Position numbers and translations under genes: made by a program. The notes under the pieces are model-generated. The model did no database searches. It saw only the letters and a program-made list of their open reading frames with translations, and had not been told where the DNA came from. From the NCBI RefSeq assembly GCF_030440425.1, contig NZ_CP098023.1, forward strand, positions 2,655,501 to 2,719,500: 64,000 bases of DNA, in the 5' to 3' direction. Below, piece by piece: positions 42,296 to 50,539 of the stretch. The DNA comes from Microbulbifer sp. MI-G. Its GTDB lineage: Bacteria; Pseudomonadota; Gammaproteobacteria; Pseudomonadales; Cellvibrionaceae. Positions within the stretch are counted from its first letter, which is position 1, and every line of letters begins with the position of its first letter.

Positions 42296-42838
42296 ATGAC
42301 TGAAATACTGAATAACATCCTGCCTCTGCTTAATTACCAAGTGTTGGGTTGCCATTCCACCGACGACGAAATACGCCACCAGGTAGCCGCGCTCAATCCC
42401 ATTGCTTGCGAGGAATGCGGCGTGCAGGTCGAGTTCGGGCAGTTCGGCAAGCGTGATGTTCCCTACCGTGATCTGCTCCTCTCTGGTAAGCAGGCCACCC
42501 TTTAGGTGGTCCGCCGCCAGTTTACCTGCTGGGCCTGCAAGATCACCTTCAGGCCCCAGCTATCGGAGATGGTGGACGGCTACCGCATGACGCTGGACTG
42601 CATGAGTACGTGGAAAAAGAACCCTTTAACCACCCCCTACACTCTCATAGCAGCTCATGCCGGGCTGATCAAAAAGACGGTATGCGACATATTCGGCGCC
42701 CGTGCTGAGCTTCTGGGGTGCAGGCACCGATTCGGTGAACCCCACATTCCGGGCATCGACGAGCTGTACCTGAACAAGCGCTTCAAGGGGGGAGGACCAA
42801 GTGGTTCAAGGAGACAAATGCGCTATTTTTACAGTTAA
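42296..42838 (+). pseudogene. ISL3-type transposase remnant
   Basis: Starts MTEILNNILPLLNYQVLGCH, then a zinc-finger part with ACEECGVQVEF and FTCWACKITF and the start of a transposase domain with HIPGIDELYLNK. An in-frame TAG at 42,503-42,505 splits it and, after about 42,800, similarity stops. About two thirds of a full transposase is missing. Dead. Confidence 0.75.
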
Positions 42839-42932
42839 AGCATTATTCAGAAAAAATTTCTAGGAAGATGTATTTTCAAGATAGATAATTGTATAATAGG
42901 TAAGATTGCACACAAGGCTCAGGCTTTTTGAT

Positions 42933-43183
42933 ATGAGGATACATTGCATTAAATGTGAGCCCAAAGCAGTGATCACCGTAACAACAGGATAGTTCCCAAA
43001 CTCACACAGCTATATTGCGCCTGTAAAAATCAGGACTGCGGACACACCTTTGTGTGTGATGTCGGTTTCTGTCGCACCATCAATCCACCAAAAAATAATC
43101 AACACGCCTTACTTAAAAACTGGCTATTGACACTGCCCGCAAAGGACCGTCTGACTTTGTTTGAATCCTTAAACAAGCATTAA
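42933..43183 (+). pseudogene. Ogr/Delta-like phage late-transcription activator, frameshifted
   Basis: MRIHCIKCEPKAVIT from ATG 42,933, then one missing base near 42,980, then NNRIVPKLTQLYCACKNQDC and GHTFVCDVGF in the next frame. The pattern C-x2-C and C-x4-C (CACKNQDCGHTF) is that of Ogr/Delta zinc-finger proteins, which activate late genes in P2-like phages and P4 satellites. The shifted frame continues past the finger by about 40 residues to TAA at 43,181. An intact gene would encode about 83 residues. This shows a decayed P2-like prophage. Confidence 0.75.
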
Positions 43184-43234
43184 TGACTACTCACAACATG
43201 CCAGCCTGCGATCAACATTATTGTGTAGGGGTGA

Positions 43235-43438
43235 TGGAAAGCTCACGCATTTCGTGATGGCGTAATATTCTACCTAACCGAACAAAATATCCATCAGATA
43301 ATCTACGGTGTGCTGAAGTATCTGAGCGCACTGCAGTCCCGTTTTGCCGAACTCAACGAATGGATCGGCGAAGCGGTAGTGCAGTTCCAGTCCTACCAGA
43401 TCGACAGCGGCAACGAGCCGCACGCCCAGCCCGCCTAA
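43235..43438 (+). pseudogene. C-terminal fragment of an unknown gene
   Basis: An open frame of 67 codons directly after an in-frame TGA, ending at TAA 43,436-43,438. It reads protein-like (ALQSRFAELNEWIGEAVVQF), GC-richer than the neighbourhood, but has no start and no family I recognise. Probably a phage or plasmid remnant. The remainder of 43,184-43,586 shows nothing. Confidence 0.35.
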
Positions 43439-43586
43439 GTCACGCTCACCTCTTTGACTCCCTGGCCACCTTGTGCAGTCTTTTTAATTGTAAGCGGTAC
43501 GTAAATCCTATTGTTCATAAAAAGAATGAAACTGGTATACCCTTTACAAGGTAAAACGTTTGGCAGTCAAAGATATCCTCCAGTTA

Positions 43587-44780
43587 TTAGGTATCCTTTG
43601 CTAACTGTTCTGCTCCCTCTGTTGTGTTACCCTCGGTATACGCATTTGCACCGGCCCCTGCAAGAGAACCATTTTTAACAATGAAGTACTCCTCACGAAT
43701 AGCCCTACCCGTCAAAAAGCACTCTAAAATTTCTCTGACGCCTGCAGCATAGCGTGCCTGAGCAGATAGGCTTGTGCCCGAAGTGTGGGGTGTCATTCCA
43801 TTGTGGGGCATTGATCGCCAGATATGGTTGGCAGGGGCAGGCTGTGGAAACCAAACATCACCAGCGTAACCACTGAGTTGACCTGACTCAAGGGCCTTGG
43901 CAATGGCTTCACGGTTGCAGATTTTACCTCGGGCTGTATTGATCAAATAAGCGCCGGGTTTCATTTGATCAATAAGCTCTGTAGTAAATAGATTCTCAGT
44001 TGCGGGGTGTAGGGGGCAGTTGATGGAGACAACATCGCAAGCAGCGAGCATAGAGATTAGTTCATCATGATAATTAAGACCAAGCTCTGTCTCAATGCTT
44101 TCTGGCAGACGATGCTGATCAAAGTAATGCAAATGGGTCTCAAAAGGCTTTAGTCTGCGTAATACGGATAAACCGATTCTGCCTGCACCTAAAACTCCAA
44201 CATGCATGCCCTCCAAATCGTAAGAACGCGCCACCGCATCCGCAATATCCCACCCGCCTTGTTTAACAATGTCGTGCTGGTGAATGTAATCCCGCACCAA
44301 TGCCAAAATCATCATGACGACGTGTTCGGACACAGAAATCGAGTTAGACCAAGTAACTTCCACAACATCAATGCTATGCTTAATAGCGGCACCCAGATCG
44401 ACATGATCAGAACCAATACCGGCCGTGATCGCCAGTTTGAGATTTTTGGCTTTTCTCATCAAACTCTCTGTCAGGTAAAAAGGCCAGAAAGGCTGTGAAA
44501 TAACAATATCAGCATCTTCAAGTTCTCTTGCTGCTGTTGAGCTGGGGCCATCCTTATCGGATGTAACAACTAATGTATGCCCAGCACTTTCAAGGAACTT
44601 GCGTAAACCCAATTCTCCTGAAACAGACCCCAACAGTTCACCTGGAGTAAAATCAATACTCTGTGGGCTAGGCAAACTGGACCCATCTGGATAGCTTGTA
44701 AGTTCAGGCAGTTTTTTGAGTGGATATTGTGAAGGCATTCCCTCTTTTGGATCACTGTACAAAACAGCCAATATCTTCAT
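43587..44780 (-). CDS. fdh: NAD-dependent formate dehydrogenase
   Basis: Oxidises formate to CO2 with NAD+ without metal or cofactor other than NAD. 397 residues, highly like Pseudomonas sp. 101 FDH as I recall that sequence: IDFTPGELLGSVSGELGLRK, VVTSDKDGPSS, ISQPFWPFYLT, AITAGIGSDHVDLGAA (substrate Asn is further on in TWSNSISVSEHV), GVLGAGRIGLSVLRRL (NAD loop), NTARGKICNREA and GMTPHTSGTSLSAQARYAAG with the catalytic His. ATG at 44,780 has AAGGA upstream. It lies alone in the island, with no formate-producing or C1 genes nearby. Confidence 0.93.
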   Translation of the reverse strand: MKILAVLYSDPKEGMPSQYPLKKLPELTSYPDGSSLPSPQSIDFTPGELLGSVSGELGLRKFLESAGHTLVVTSDKDGPSSTAARELEDADIVISQPFWPFYLTESLMRKAKNLKLAITAGIGSDHVDLGAAIKHSIDVVEVTWSNSISVSEHVVMMILALVRDYIHQHDIVKQGGWDIADAVARSYDLEGMHVGVLGAGRIGLSVLRRLKPFETHLHYFDQHRLPESIETELGLNYHDELISMLAACDVVSINCPLHPATENLFTTELIDQMKPGAYLINTARGKICNREAIAKALESGQLSGYAGDVWFPQPAPANHIWRSMPHNGMTPHTSGTSLSAQARYAAGVREILECFLTGRAIREEYFIVKNGSLAGAGANAYTEGNTTEGAEQLAKDT

Positions 44781-45351
44781 GGTCAGCATTCCTTTATTTA
44801 ATTTAGATAACAAGTGAGATATTGATTGTAGATTAAGATAGGAAAATAGACCGGCATTGTCGCGATTACTTTTTATAACGTCATAAACCTGCTCTTACTT
44901 GATCATTCATCCCGGTTATAGTTGATTACTTTTCTGGGCTTTCAAAATAGTGATCAACGGTCAGAATTACTCATCCAATCTTCCCTGCCTCTCTCATTTT
45001 ATGTTGATAAATATGCCGCCCCGGCTACCCACTCACATTTTCATCTGTAAGGAGGGGGCGGTGAGATCGAAGACGTGCTGTGACTACCCCATGGTGCTGA
45101 TCCGAGCCAGAGAGATGTCGCTCAAGCTCTCATTGTCTCCAGTGGCGTGAGAATAATTGTCTTAACTGTATCTAGCAGGTCGGTTACGCTGGTCGCTTTC
45201 CACTGACCTCGGTGAGCACGTTAGGAAGCTTACTATTCCCTTCTCAACCCCCCATCTGTCATTGTCCGCCTCCAAGACCACTCGCAGCCTGTCACACACC
45301 TCGTATCATCCCGGCACGCGCAGTCAACCCCCCGCCTCGCCTACGGTCTTT

Positions 45352-45414
45352 CTGCTGACTGGTGCGCGCTCTTGCCTTTGCGCCACAGTGGGGACAACAG
45401 AGGCCGATGCGCAT
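45352..45414 (-). pseudogene. Ogr-like zinc-finger N-terminal fragment
   Basis: Encodes MRIGLCCPHCGAKARARTS, the shape of the Ogr/Delta N-terminus (MRI-x-CPHC-x-KARART), after which the sequence loses the second Cys pair. It is a second, independent hint of a P2-like phage in this island, on the opposite strand to the better one at 42,933. Confidence 0.4.
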
Positions 45415-45751
45415 AGGGGTTGTGTCCATTACCGGTTTGGGTCCTATCTCGTTGATTGCCTGGGTATCCATCACTGTGCCCTCGATCAGTTGTTCATAGT
45501 AATAGTACCCGATGCACCTGTTGTGGGAAGCTGAAGCTACAAATATTGGCGTTTTTATAGAGTGATCAAATTATTGGCCATAGAAATTATGCTCCAGATA
45601 CAGATAGTTCTACTCATTTACATAAGTGGTGTGTGAATCACGTTTGTTCTCAATACACAAACACAGAATCGGCACTCCATATTGGTGAAAGCATATAATT
45701 CATACCGGCCATGGAGCACCACAAATTGCTAAAGCTGGCTGAGTGCCACGG

Positions 45752-45937
45752 CTAAGTCTGGCAATGAAGCCAATTCGGCAAACTGGACAGGTCCACTTCC
45801 GCCTCTGCACATAACCATTTAAGCTGCCCATCAATGATGTGCAAGAACGCCCCTCTGGCCTCCCTGGGCGCATCCGGGTTCAGCGCACACAGCGCCAGAC
45901 GGATATTAACTAACTCTTGGATTAGCTTTGGCGACAC
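45752..45937 (-). CDS. Possible small protein of unknown function
   Basis: 61 codons from GTG 45,937, directly downstream of an in-frame stop. The sequence (IQELVNIRLALCALNPDAP) looks like a helical protein and could be a truncated phage gene. No family, weak start. Confidence 0.3.
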   Translation of the reverse strand: MSPKLIQELVNIRLALCALNPDAPREARGAFLHIIDGQLKWLCAEAEVDLSSLPNWLHCQT

Positions 45938-46087
45938 CGCTCAAACGCTGCTGTTTCTGCTGCCGGTGCACGCACCGGTCGATTATCATGATTCGGCATA
46001 GTTCCAAAACTCCTTTTTCCGTTGTAAAGTGTAATTCCATAACGCCTATAGTCGTCCTATTGGATTCAAAAGAAAAAGGAAATATCC

Positions 46088-46813
46088 ATGAAATTTGTTT
46101 TACTTTTTATATCGATGATGCTTCCACTGTCAGTATTAGCCAATCCTGTTCCAGACTTTCCTTTTGTAATAGTCACGGAAACGGCACAGGAAAAGGTTAA
46201 ACCAGATTTAGCAAGTATAAGATTCACACTCATCGCTTACGAAAAAGACTCTGAAAAAGCAATGGCGTCATTGACAAGCTCAAGCATTAAAATGCTCGAG
46301 TTACTTAAAGAGCATGACATATCGGTATCACAGCTAGAATCAACACAGATCGACAAACGCACCAAACGGGCAAGAAAGGAAGGTGTTTACGATTTGGAAA
46401 TTTTAGGCTATGAGGTTGAGCAGGGTTTCACCCTAAAGCTGAATGTCCTAGAAAAATATCCTGCCATTATGAATGCATTGGTTAAAACCGATGGAATTCA
46501 AGGTATTGATGCGCTTTTTGAAACCTCACAAGAGGAGCAATATAAGGATAAGCTTATTGCTGAGCTTAGCGAAAAGACAAGAAATAAAGCAGAAACACTT
46601 GCTCATGCCCAATCCAGAGAGGTAAAAAGTGTTTATGGTATAACTACGGAAGGTAACTTCGGACAGGCGTATGCGATTTTCTCCTTAGAATACAGTCCTA
46701 CAATGTCTGCTATGGTAGCGTCACCTGACTATTATGGCATGGATTTGATTATGGCAGCACCGGAATACATCAATATACAACAACGAATTACAGCAATCTA
46801 TGAATTGAAATAG
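46088..46813 (+). CDS. SIMPL-domain (DUF541) periplasmic protein
   Basis: 241 residues. A signal peptide (MKFVLLFISMMLPLSVLANP) is cut near residue 19. The SIMPL domain follows, with the typical VTETAQEKVKPDLASIRFTL opening and a TRNKAETLAHAQ helix near residue 165. Bacterial members are periplasmic or outer-membrane-associated oligomers linked to oxidative stress (E. coli YggE), but the exact function is not known. The gene is AT-rich compared with the core part of the window, suggesting transfer. AAGGAAAT precedes the ATG at good spacing. Confidence 0.85.
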   Translation: MKFVLLFISMMLPLSVLANPVPDFPFVIVTETAQEKVKPDLASIRFTLIAYEKDSEKAMASLTSSSIKMLELLKEHDISVSQLESTQIDKRTKRARKEGVYDLEILGYEVEQGFTLKLNVLEKYPAIMNALVKTDGIQGIDALFETSQEEQYKDKLIAELSEKTRNKAETLAHAQSREVKSVYGITTEGNFGQAYAIFSLEYSPTMSAMVASPDYYGMDLIMAAPEYINIQQRITAIYELK

Positions 46814-47051
46814 ACGAAATATATTGATAGCAGTCTGAGAAATATAAAGATGAATTCAACCAAAACCAGCTTGTGTAAATATTTTTTAATTTATGCTCCG
46901 ATCAAACTGAATAAAGTAATTTCCCTCCCATCAGAAAAACTGCATTGCCCTCTTGCTTTCGTCATACCTGATAATTTATCATTAAAAAACTCCTATAAGA
47001 AAGGAAATGATACACTGACCTATTAACTCCCTACTTCCATAGTGTTATACA

Positions 47052-47492
47052 ATGAAAAAGCTAATAATATCTTTACCAATTTTAATTTCTGGATGTTTCC
47101 GTATCCCTATTCCTTACCCAGATATAGAATGCTTACCCAACATTGAGTGCCCATCCTATGGGGATTGCCCCCATCTTATCGGCTCCCTTAAACCCAATAA
47201 AGAACAAATAGAAAATGCAAAGAAAAGAGGCTGGGCAGTACCAGTATATAAAACCCAAGCAATATATCCAAGACTCGCCTTAGACCAAAACATTGAAGGC
47301 TATGTGATTGTTAAATTTGATGTACATCAAAATGGTGATCCGATTAATCTAAAAGTTGTTGAAGCTATGCCAGAAAATATTTTTGAAGAAGCCGCGATTC
47401 AGTCAGCAAAAAATTATAAATATGAATCGAGCAATCAAGGGTTCAAAGATATGAGCACAAAGATATTTTTTAAGATAGCTAATTCTAATTAG
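47052..47492 (+). CDS. Lipoprotein with a TonB C-terminal-like domain
   Basis: 146 residues. The N-terminus MKKLIISLPILISGC ends in a lipobox (LISGC), so residue 15 should carry lipid. The C-terminal 80 residues match the TonB C-terminal (energy-transducer) fold: AIYPRLALDQNIEGYVIVKF and then the D-x-x-G pattern DVHQNGDPINLKVVEAMP and FEEAAIQSAKNYKY. There is no transmembrane anchor for coupling to ExbB/ExbD, so it is not a true TonB; it may be an outer-membrane or periplasmic helper. Five Cys residues lie in the segment before residue 45, an unusual cluster. AT-rich, like the SIMPL gene before it. Confidence 0.8.
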   Translation: MKKLIISLPILISGCFRIPIPYPDIECLPNIECPSYGDCPHLIGSLKPNKEQIENAKKRGWAVPVYKTQAIYPRLALDQNIEGYVIVKFDVHQNGDPINLKVVEAMPENIFEEAAIQSAKNYKYESSNQGFKDMSTKIFFKIANSN

Positions 47493-47582
47493 AACGCAAA
47501 CACGCGAGTATTGGCCTTCTTTTTTCTGGTCCTCCCCCCTTGAAGTGGTCGACCCGTATAATTAGGAGATGGAAGACTAAAC

Positions 47583-47861
47583 ATGGGAATCAAACATCAT
47601 AAGCCGGAAGAAATTGTCACGAAGCTGCGGCAGATTGAGGTGCTCTGCGGTCAGGGAATGTCGCGTTTGGATGCGATACGCCAGATGCAAATAACTGAGC
47701 AGACGCTCTATCGCCGGCGTAAGCAGTATGGCGGGATGGGAACCGACCAACTGAAGGAACTCAGGCGACTACAAAAGGAGAATGAGCGGTTGCGCCGAGC
47801 AGTACCGAATCTCACGCTGGACAAGTTGGTTCTGTCAGAGGCTGCCAAGGGAAACTTCTGA
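47583..47861 (+). CDS. IS3-family OrfA
   Basis: 92 residues: MGIKHHKPEEIVTKLRQIEV at the start, the HTH QMQITEQTLYRRRKQYGG, and a Leu/Arg-rich helix near LRRLQKENERLRRAVPNL. It differs from the intact IS in this window, so the two elements are of different subgroups. With the OrfB partner destroyed it is unlikely to act alone. Confidence 0.8.
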   Translation: MGIKHHKPEEIVTKLRQIEVLCGQGMSRLDAIRQMQITEQTLYRRRKQYGGMGTDQLKELRRLQKENERLRRAVPNLTLDKLVLSEAAKGNF

Positions 47862-48558
47862 GCCCTTCACGTCGCCGTGCTTGTATTGCCCGCCTACGAA
47901 GTCGATTTCACATTTCTGAGCGTCGGGCGTGCCGTGTTTTGGGCCAGTATCGATCCACACAAAGGCGCCTGCCTGTTGGTCGTTCCGACGAAAACCGTTT
48001 GGTTGCTGACATGGTCGAGCTTGCGCGACAGTATGGTCGATACGGCTATCGCCGGATTGCAGTTTTACTGAGAGATGTGGGCTGACAAGTGAACAACAAG
48101 CGCGTGGAGCGACTGTGGCGGCGTGAGGGGCTGAAGGTTCCAATGAAACAACCAAAGAAGGGATAGCTCTGGCTAAATGACGGGTCGTGTGTTCGACTGC
48201 GTCCGGAGTATCCGCACCATGTCTGGTCGTATGACTTTGCTCACCATCGGACTAGCGATGGGAAAGCATTCCGAATGCTGAACATCCTGGACGAGTACAC
48301 CCGAGAATGCCTGGCAATCCGGGTGAAACGAAAGCTGAACTCAACGGAAGTGATTAATGTATTAACAGATCTGTTCATTTTACGCGGTGTTCCCGCCTAC
48401 ATCCGGTCAGACAATGGTCCGGAGTTTATTGCACAGGCGGTCAGGGACTGGATCACATTTGCTGGTGCAAAGGTGGCTTACATAGAGCCGGGTTCACCCT
48501 GGAAGAATGGGTACTGTGAAAGCTTCAACGCCCGGCTCAGAGACGAGCTTCTAAACGG
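47862..48558 (+). pseudogene. IS3-family OrfB, broken
   Basis: One frame carries SRRRACIARLRSRFHISERR, then a TGA after LLRDVG, then VNNKRVERLWRREGLKVPMK, a TAG, and the DDE core with YDFAHHRTSDGKAF, YIRSDNGPEFI and the WKNGYCESFNARLRDELLNG segment. Two stop codons and loss of the C-terminal 30-60 residues make it non-functional. Confidence 0.85.
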
Positions 48559-48844
48559 GTGTCGAAGCTGGTCTGTTCGCAGCGATAGCGCTGCGCATCC
48601 AGCGCGCTGGGGTATTTGGTCTGGCGGTCCTGGTCGCCGGGGAGTCGGTGATCGCCATCCCCACCAGGTAGGCCTCACCACTGCCGGCAAAATCCGGGTC
48701 GACCTCAATGGAGGAATACAGCTTCTGGCGCTTCTTGTTCATTTGCACCAGCTCTTTGGTGGGATCGATCTGTCCCAGCAGCGCCATTTTCTGTTCACCA
48801 TCGACGGTGAGTGCTTCCGCTTTTACCGCCAGGATACTCGATGG
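48559..48844 (-). pseudogene. P2-type phage capsid scaffolding protein (GpO) fragment
   Basis: The minus strand reads VKAEALTVDGEQKMALLGQI, then KELVQMNKKRQKLYSSIEVD and FAGSGEAYLVGMAITDSPA. As I recall P2 GpO, it has closely similar sequence (DDLIAMNKAAQKVYTSMEI and ANTGKCYLVGLAVTDDPAS). Frame is lost at about 48,635. The gene was probably interrupted by the IS to its left; the rest is gone. It adds to the Ogr remnants as evidence of a P2-like prophage. Confidence 0.65.
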
Positions 48845-49381
48845 TATCGAACCGCCGCTTTCACCACTTCTTGAACTCCCAGTTCCCGGCCCTCGAAAAC
48901 AGGGATAACTGGGCACCTAGAGTTGGCCAGCATCAAGCACCTCTCTTCCTGTCAAGAATTTTACATGTCAATTGACCATCCGGGGCCACCACTACAACGT
49001 CACCATCTACAGGGGGTAGAGATCAATCGACAATGAGCAAGTCATGGTCATGGATACCCACAACGAACTTCTGGTAAGATAAAATTTTGATATTGAGTTT
49101 CAATTGAATCGAATTGTTTATTTCATACTCTGTTTATAGTAGTACTTCGCTTGGTCTGTGAAAATGACAGGTTTGCCAGGTACCTGTTAAATAGATCAAT
49201 TTTGCTATCTGGCTAAAATCCTGTAATATCTCTCGCCGCACTGGCCCACAGGAATGTTACCTATTTGTCTACTGGTCATATTTCAATCAGTTAGCAAAAA
49301 TACAGATTATTTTGTTTGTCTGACTCATCGGTCTTCTGAGAATGTGTCGCTCTGTCACCAAAAGTAAAATCTTAAGAGTTC
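48845..49381. other. 537-bp stretch without a gene
   Basis: Low-complexity AT-rich sequence with no frame of interest on either strand. It could hold the promoter of the small secreted protein gene at 49,382. Confidence 0.4.
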
Positions 49382-49726
49382 ATGCCAATGAAAACAAAGT
49401 CATTATTGATATTTCTTTGCATTATCATACCTAGCACATGTTTCGCAGAGTTTCATTACTCTGGAAAAATTAGCCAAATACACGCTGGCCCTCAATATCA
49501 AGATAAGGTATTGATTAAAATTGCTGGGGAACCATCAGGCGAAGTAGCGTGCTCTACTAACGCCAGCTTCACCTTTGCATTCAATGGTGCGGGAGACGGT
49601 AGCATTTATTTCAGCTTACTACTGAGCGCACTAGCTGCTGAAAAAACCGTCACCCTTAGAAGTAGTGACGATTGTACTGTACATAGCAATGTTGCCGATC
49701 TAAGAAATATATCAATCGTACCTTAG
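49382..49726 (+). CDS. Small secreted protein of unknown function
   Basis: 114 residues with a Sec signal peptide (MPMKTKSLLIFLCIIIPSTC, cut after CFA near residue 22). The mature part has two cysteines (in VACSTNASF and SSDDCTVHS) that could form one disulfide. It is predicted mostly beta. No family recognised, although the layout C-x-Asn and LLxAlaLAA is shared with the next ORF. Start uncertain between 49,382 and 49,388. AT-rich. Confidence 0.6.
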   Translation: MPMKTKSLLIFLCIIIPSTCFAEFHYSGKISQIHAGPQYQDKVLIKIAGEPSGEVACSTNASFTFAFNGAGDGSIYFSLLLSALAAEKTVTLRSSDDCTVHSNVADLRNISIVP

Positions 49727-49804
49727 AATTATCAGCAGGTTGGCACTCGAATAGAATTTTGACACCAGCTATTCTTTAATCCGCTTATATTCAGAAATTA
49801 TTTT

Positions 49805-49993
49805 TTGGAAAAAACAAATTTGGATTGCACTCCTAACGCTAATCAATACCTTATTCTGAATATGAGCCTTCCATTAGGCAAAGAGGCTCTTTCACTATTA
49901 CTTGCAGCACATCAAGCCCAATCAGAGTTTTGGATAAACAGTTCTGGCACAGGCACAGAATGCACAGTTGTCTCGATCCGATCAGATAAATAG
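49805..49993 (+). pseudogene. N-terminally truncated paralogue of the preceding secreted protein
   Basis: 62 codons from a TTG; it lacks a signal peptide. It lines up with the C-terminal half of the protein before it: a Cys-T/S-x-Asn start, SLLLAAHQAQ versus SLLLSALAAE, and a late Cys (GTECTVVSI versus DDCTVHS). Probably the tail of a duplicated gene. The correspondence was seen by eye. Confidence 0.45.
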
Positions 49994-50332
49994 ATATGTG
50001 CAGATACTGGCTGACACTTTGTATTTTTGCAAATCCCAACGGGTAAAAAACAGGCAGCAACGCCCGGTCAGATCCTGATCCGCTACCGCGTCGCGGTAGA
50101 TCACGCCAAGGCCCACATAGCAGTGAATGATGGTGGGCCAATTCACTACAAGGGCGCCGTGGGCAAAGCTGCACCCGAACTGCCTCACTGCAATATCCTC
50201 TGCCCACCCCGGCCCCGCAATCTCCTGTCCGCGCAGTAATACCTAGCCCAGATAGTGCTCCTCGCCCCGATGCAGGTGCCGGTCCAGCGCGTAGTTTTTC
50301 ACCGCGTTGACCTCGGCCAGTACAGCTGCGCA

Positions 50333-50455
50333 CTACGCTGCTTCTGTCATCGCACCTGCTTCGGCAGACTGGGTACTGGCAGCAACAAGGTTGCCACTAT
50401 CTTGGATACTCTGCACCAGGCGATCAAGGCCATCGTAGCTGTTATTTTCTAGTGA
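50333..50455 (-). pseudogene. Displaced RHS/YD-repeat fragment
   Basis: The minus strand reads YDGLDRLVQSIQDSGNL, then AASTQ, a few unrelated residues and TAG at 50,333. The full RHS gene has YDGLGRLVQSIEDSGNL-AASTQ at about 54,375-54,445. It is a short piece of a second RHS copy. The region 49,994-50,332 to its left contains minus-strand protein-like pieces (for example PTIIHCYVGLGVIYRDAVAD) that I cannot assign. Confidence 0.6.
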
Positions 50456-50487
50456 TGGTTGATCGGGACCAGTTGCTCTGTAATGGC

Positions 50488-50539
50488 TCTGAAGTGGTCA
50501 ACGGCTTTCGGTCAACTGGCCACTATAAATCACTTCAGA
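50488..50539. repeat. Inverted repeat and relic IS3-like end
   Basis: TCTGAAGTG (50,488-50,496) is repeated inverted as CACTTCAGA (50,531-50,539). From 50,490 the sequence matches the terminal repeat of the intact IS3 element at about 19 of 25 positions. The right arm overlaps the stop codon of the FAD monooxygenase gene. Either the scar of an excised element or a small non-autonomous one. Confidence 0.35.

Larger units (their letters stand above)
44781..46087. other. 1.3-kb stretch of decayed sequence
   Basis: No complete gene is supported. It holds an Ogr-like zinc-finger fragment (45,352-45,414, minus) and one possible 61-codon ORF (45,752-45,937, minus), both listed separately. The remaining frames are short and overlap on both strands. 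The region resembles the leftovers of a prophage. Confidence 0.5.
47541..48558 (+). mobile_element. Truncated IS3-family element, dead
   Basis: The left end TGAAGTGGTCGACCC at 47,541 resembles the terminal repeat of the intact IS. OrfA is complete; OrfB has two in-frame stops and breaks off at about 48,558, where phage capsid sequence in the opposite orientation starts. The right end is missing. Confidence 0.8.

Noticed and set aside
42099..42299. 66-codon plus-strand frame starting inside the ABC-F start region
   Set aside because: It begins on the opposite strand of the ABC-F start codon, has no family and no ribosome site.
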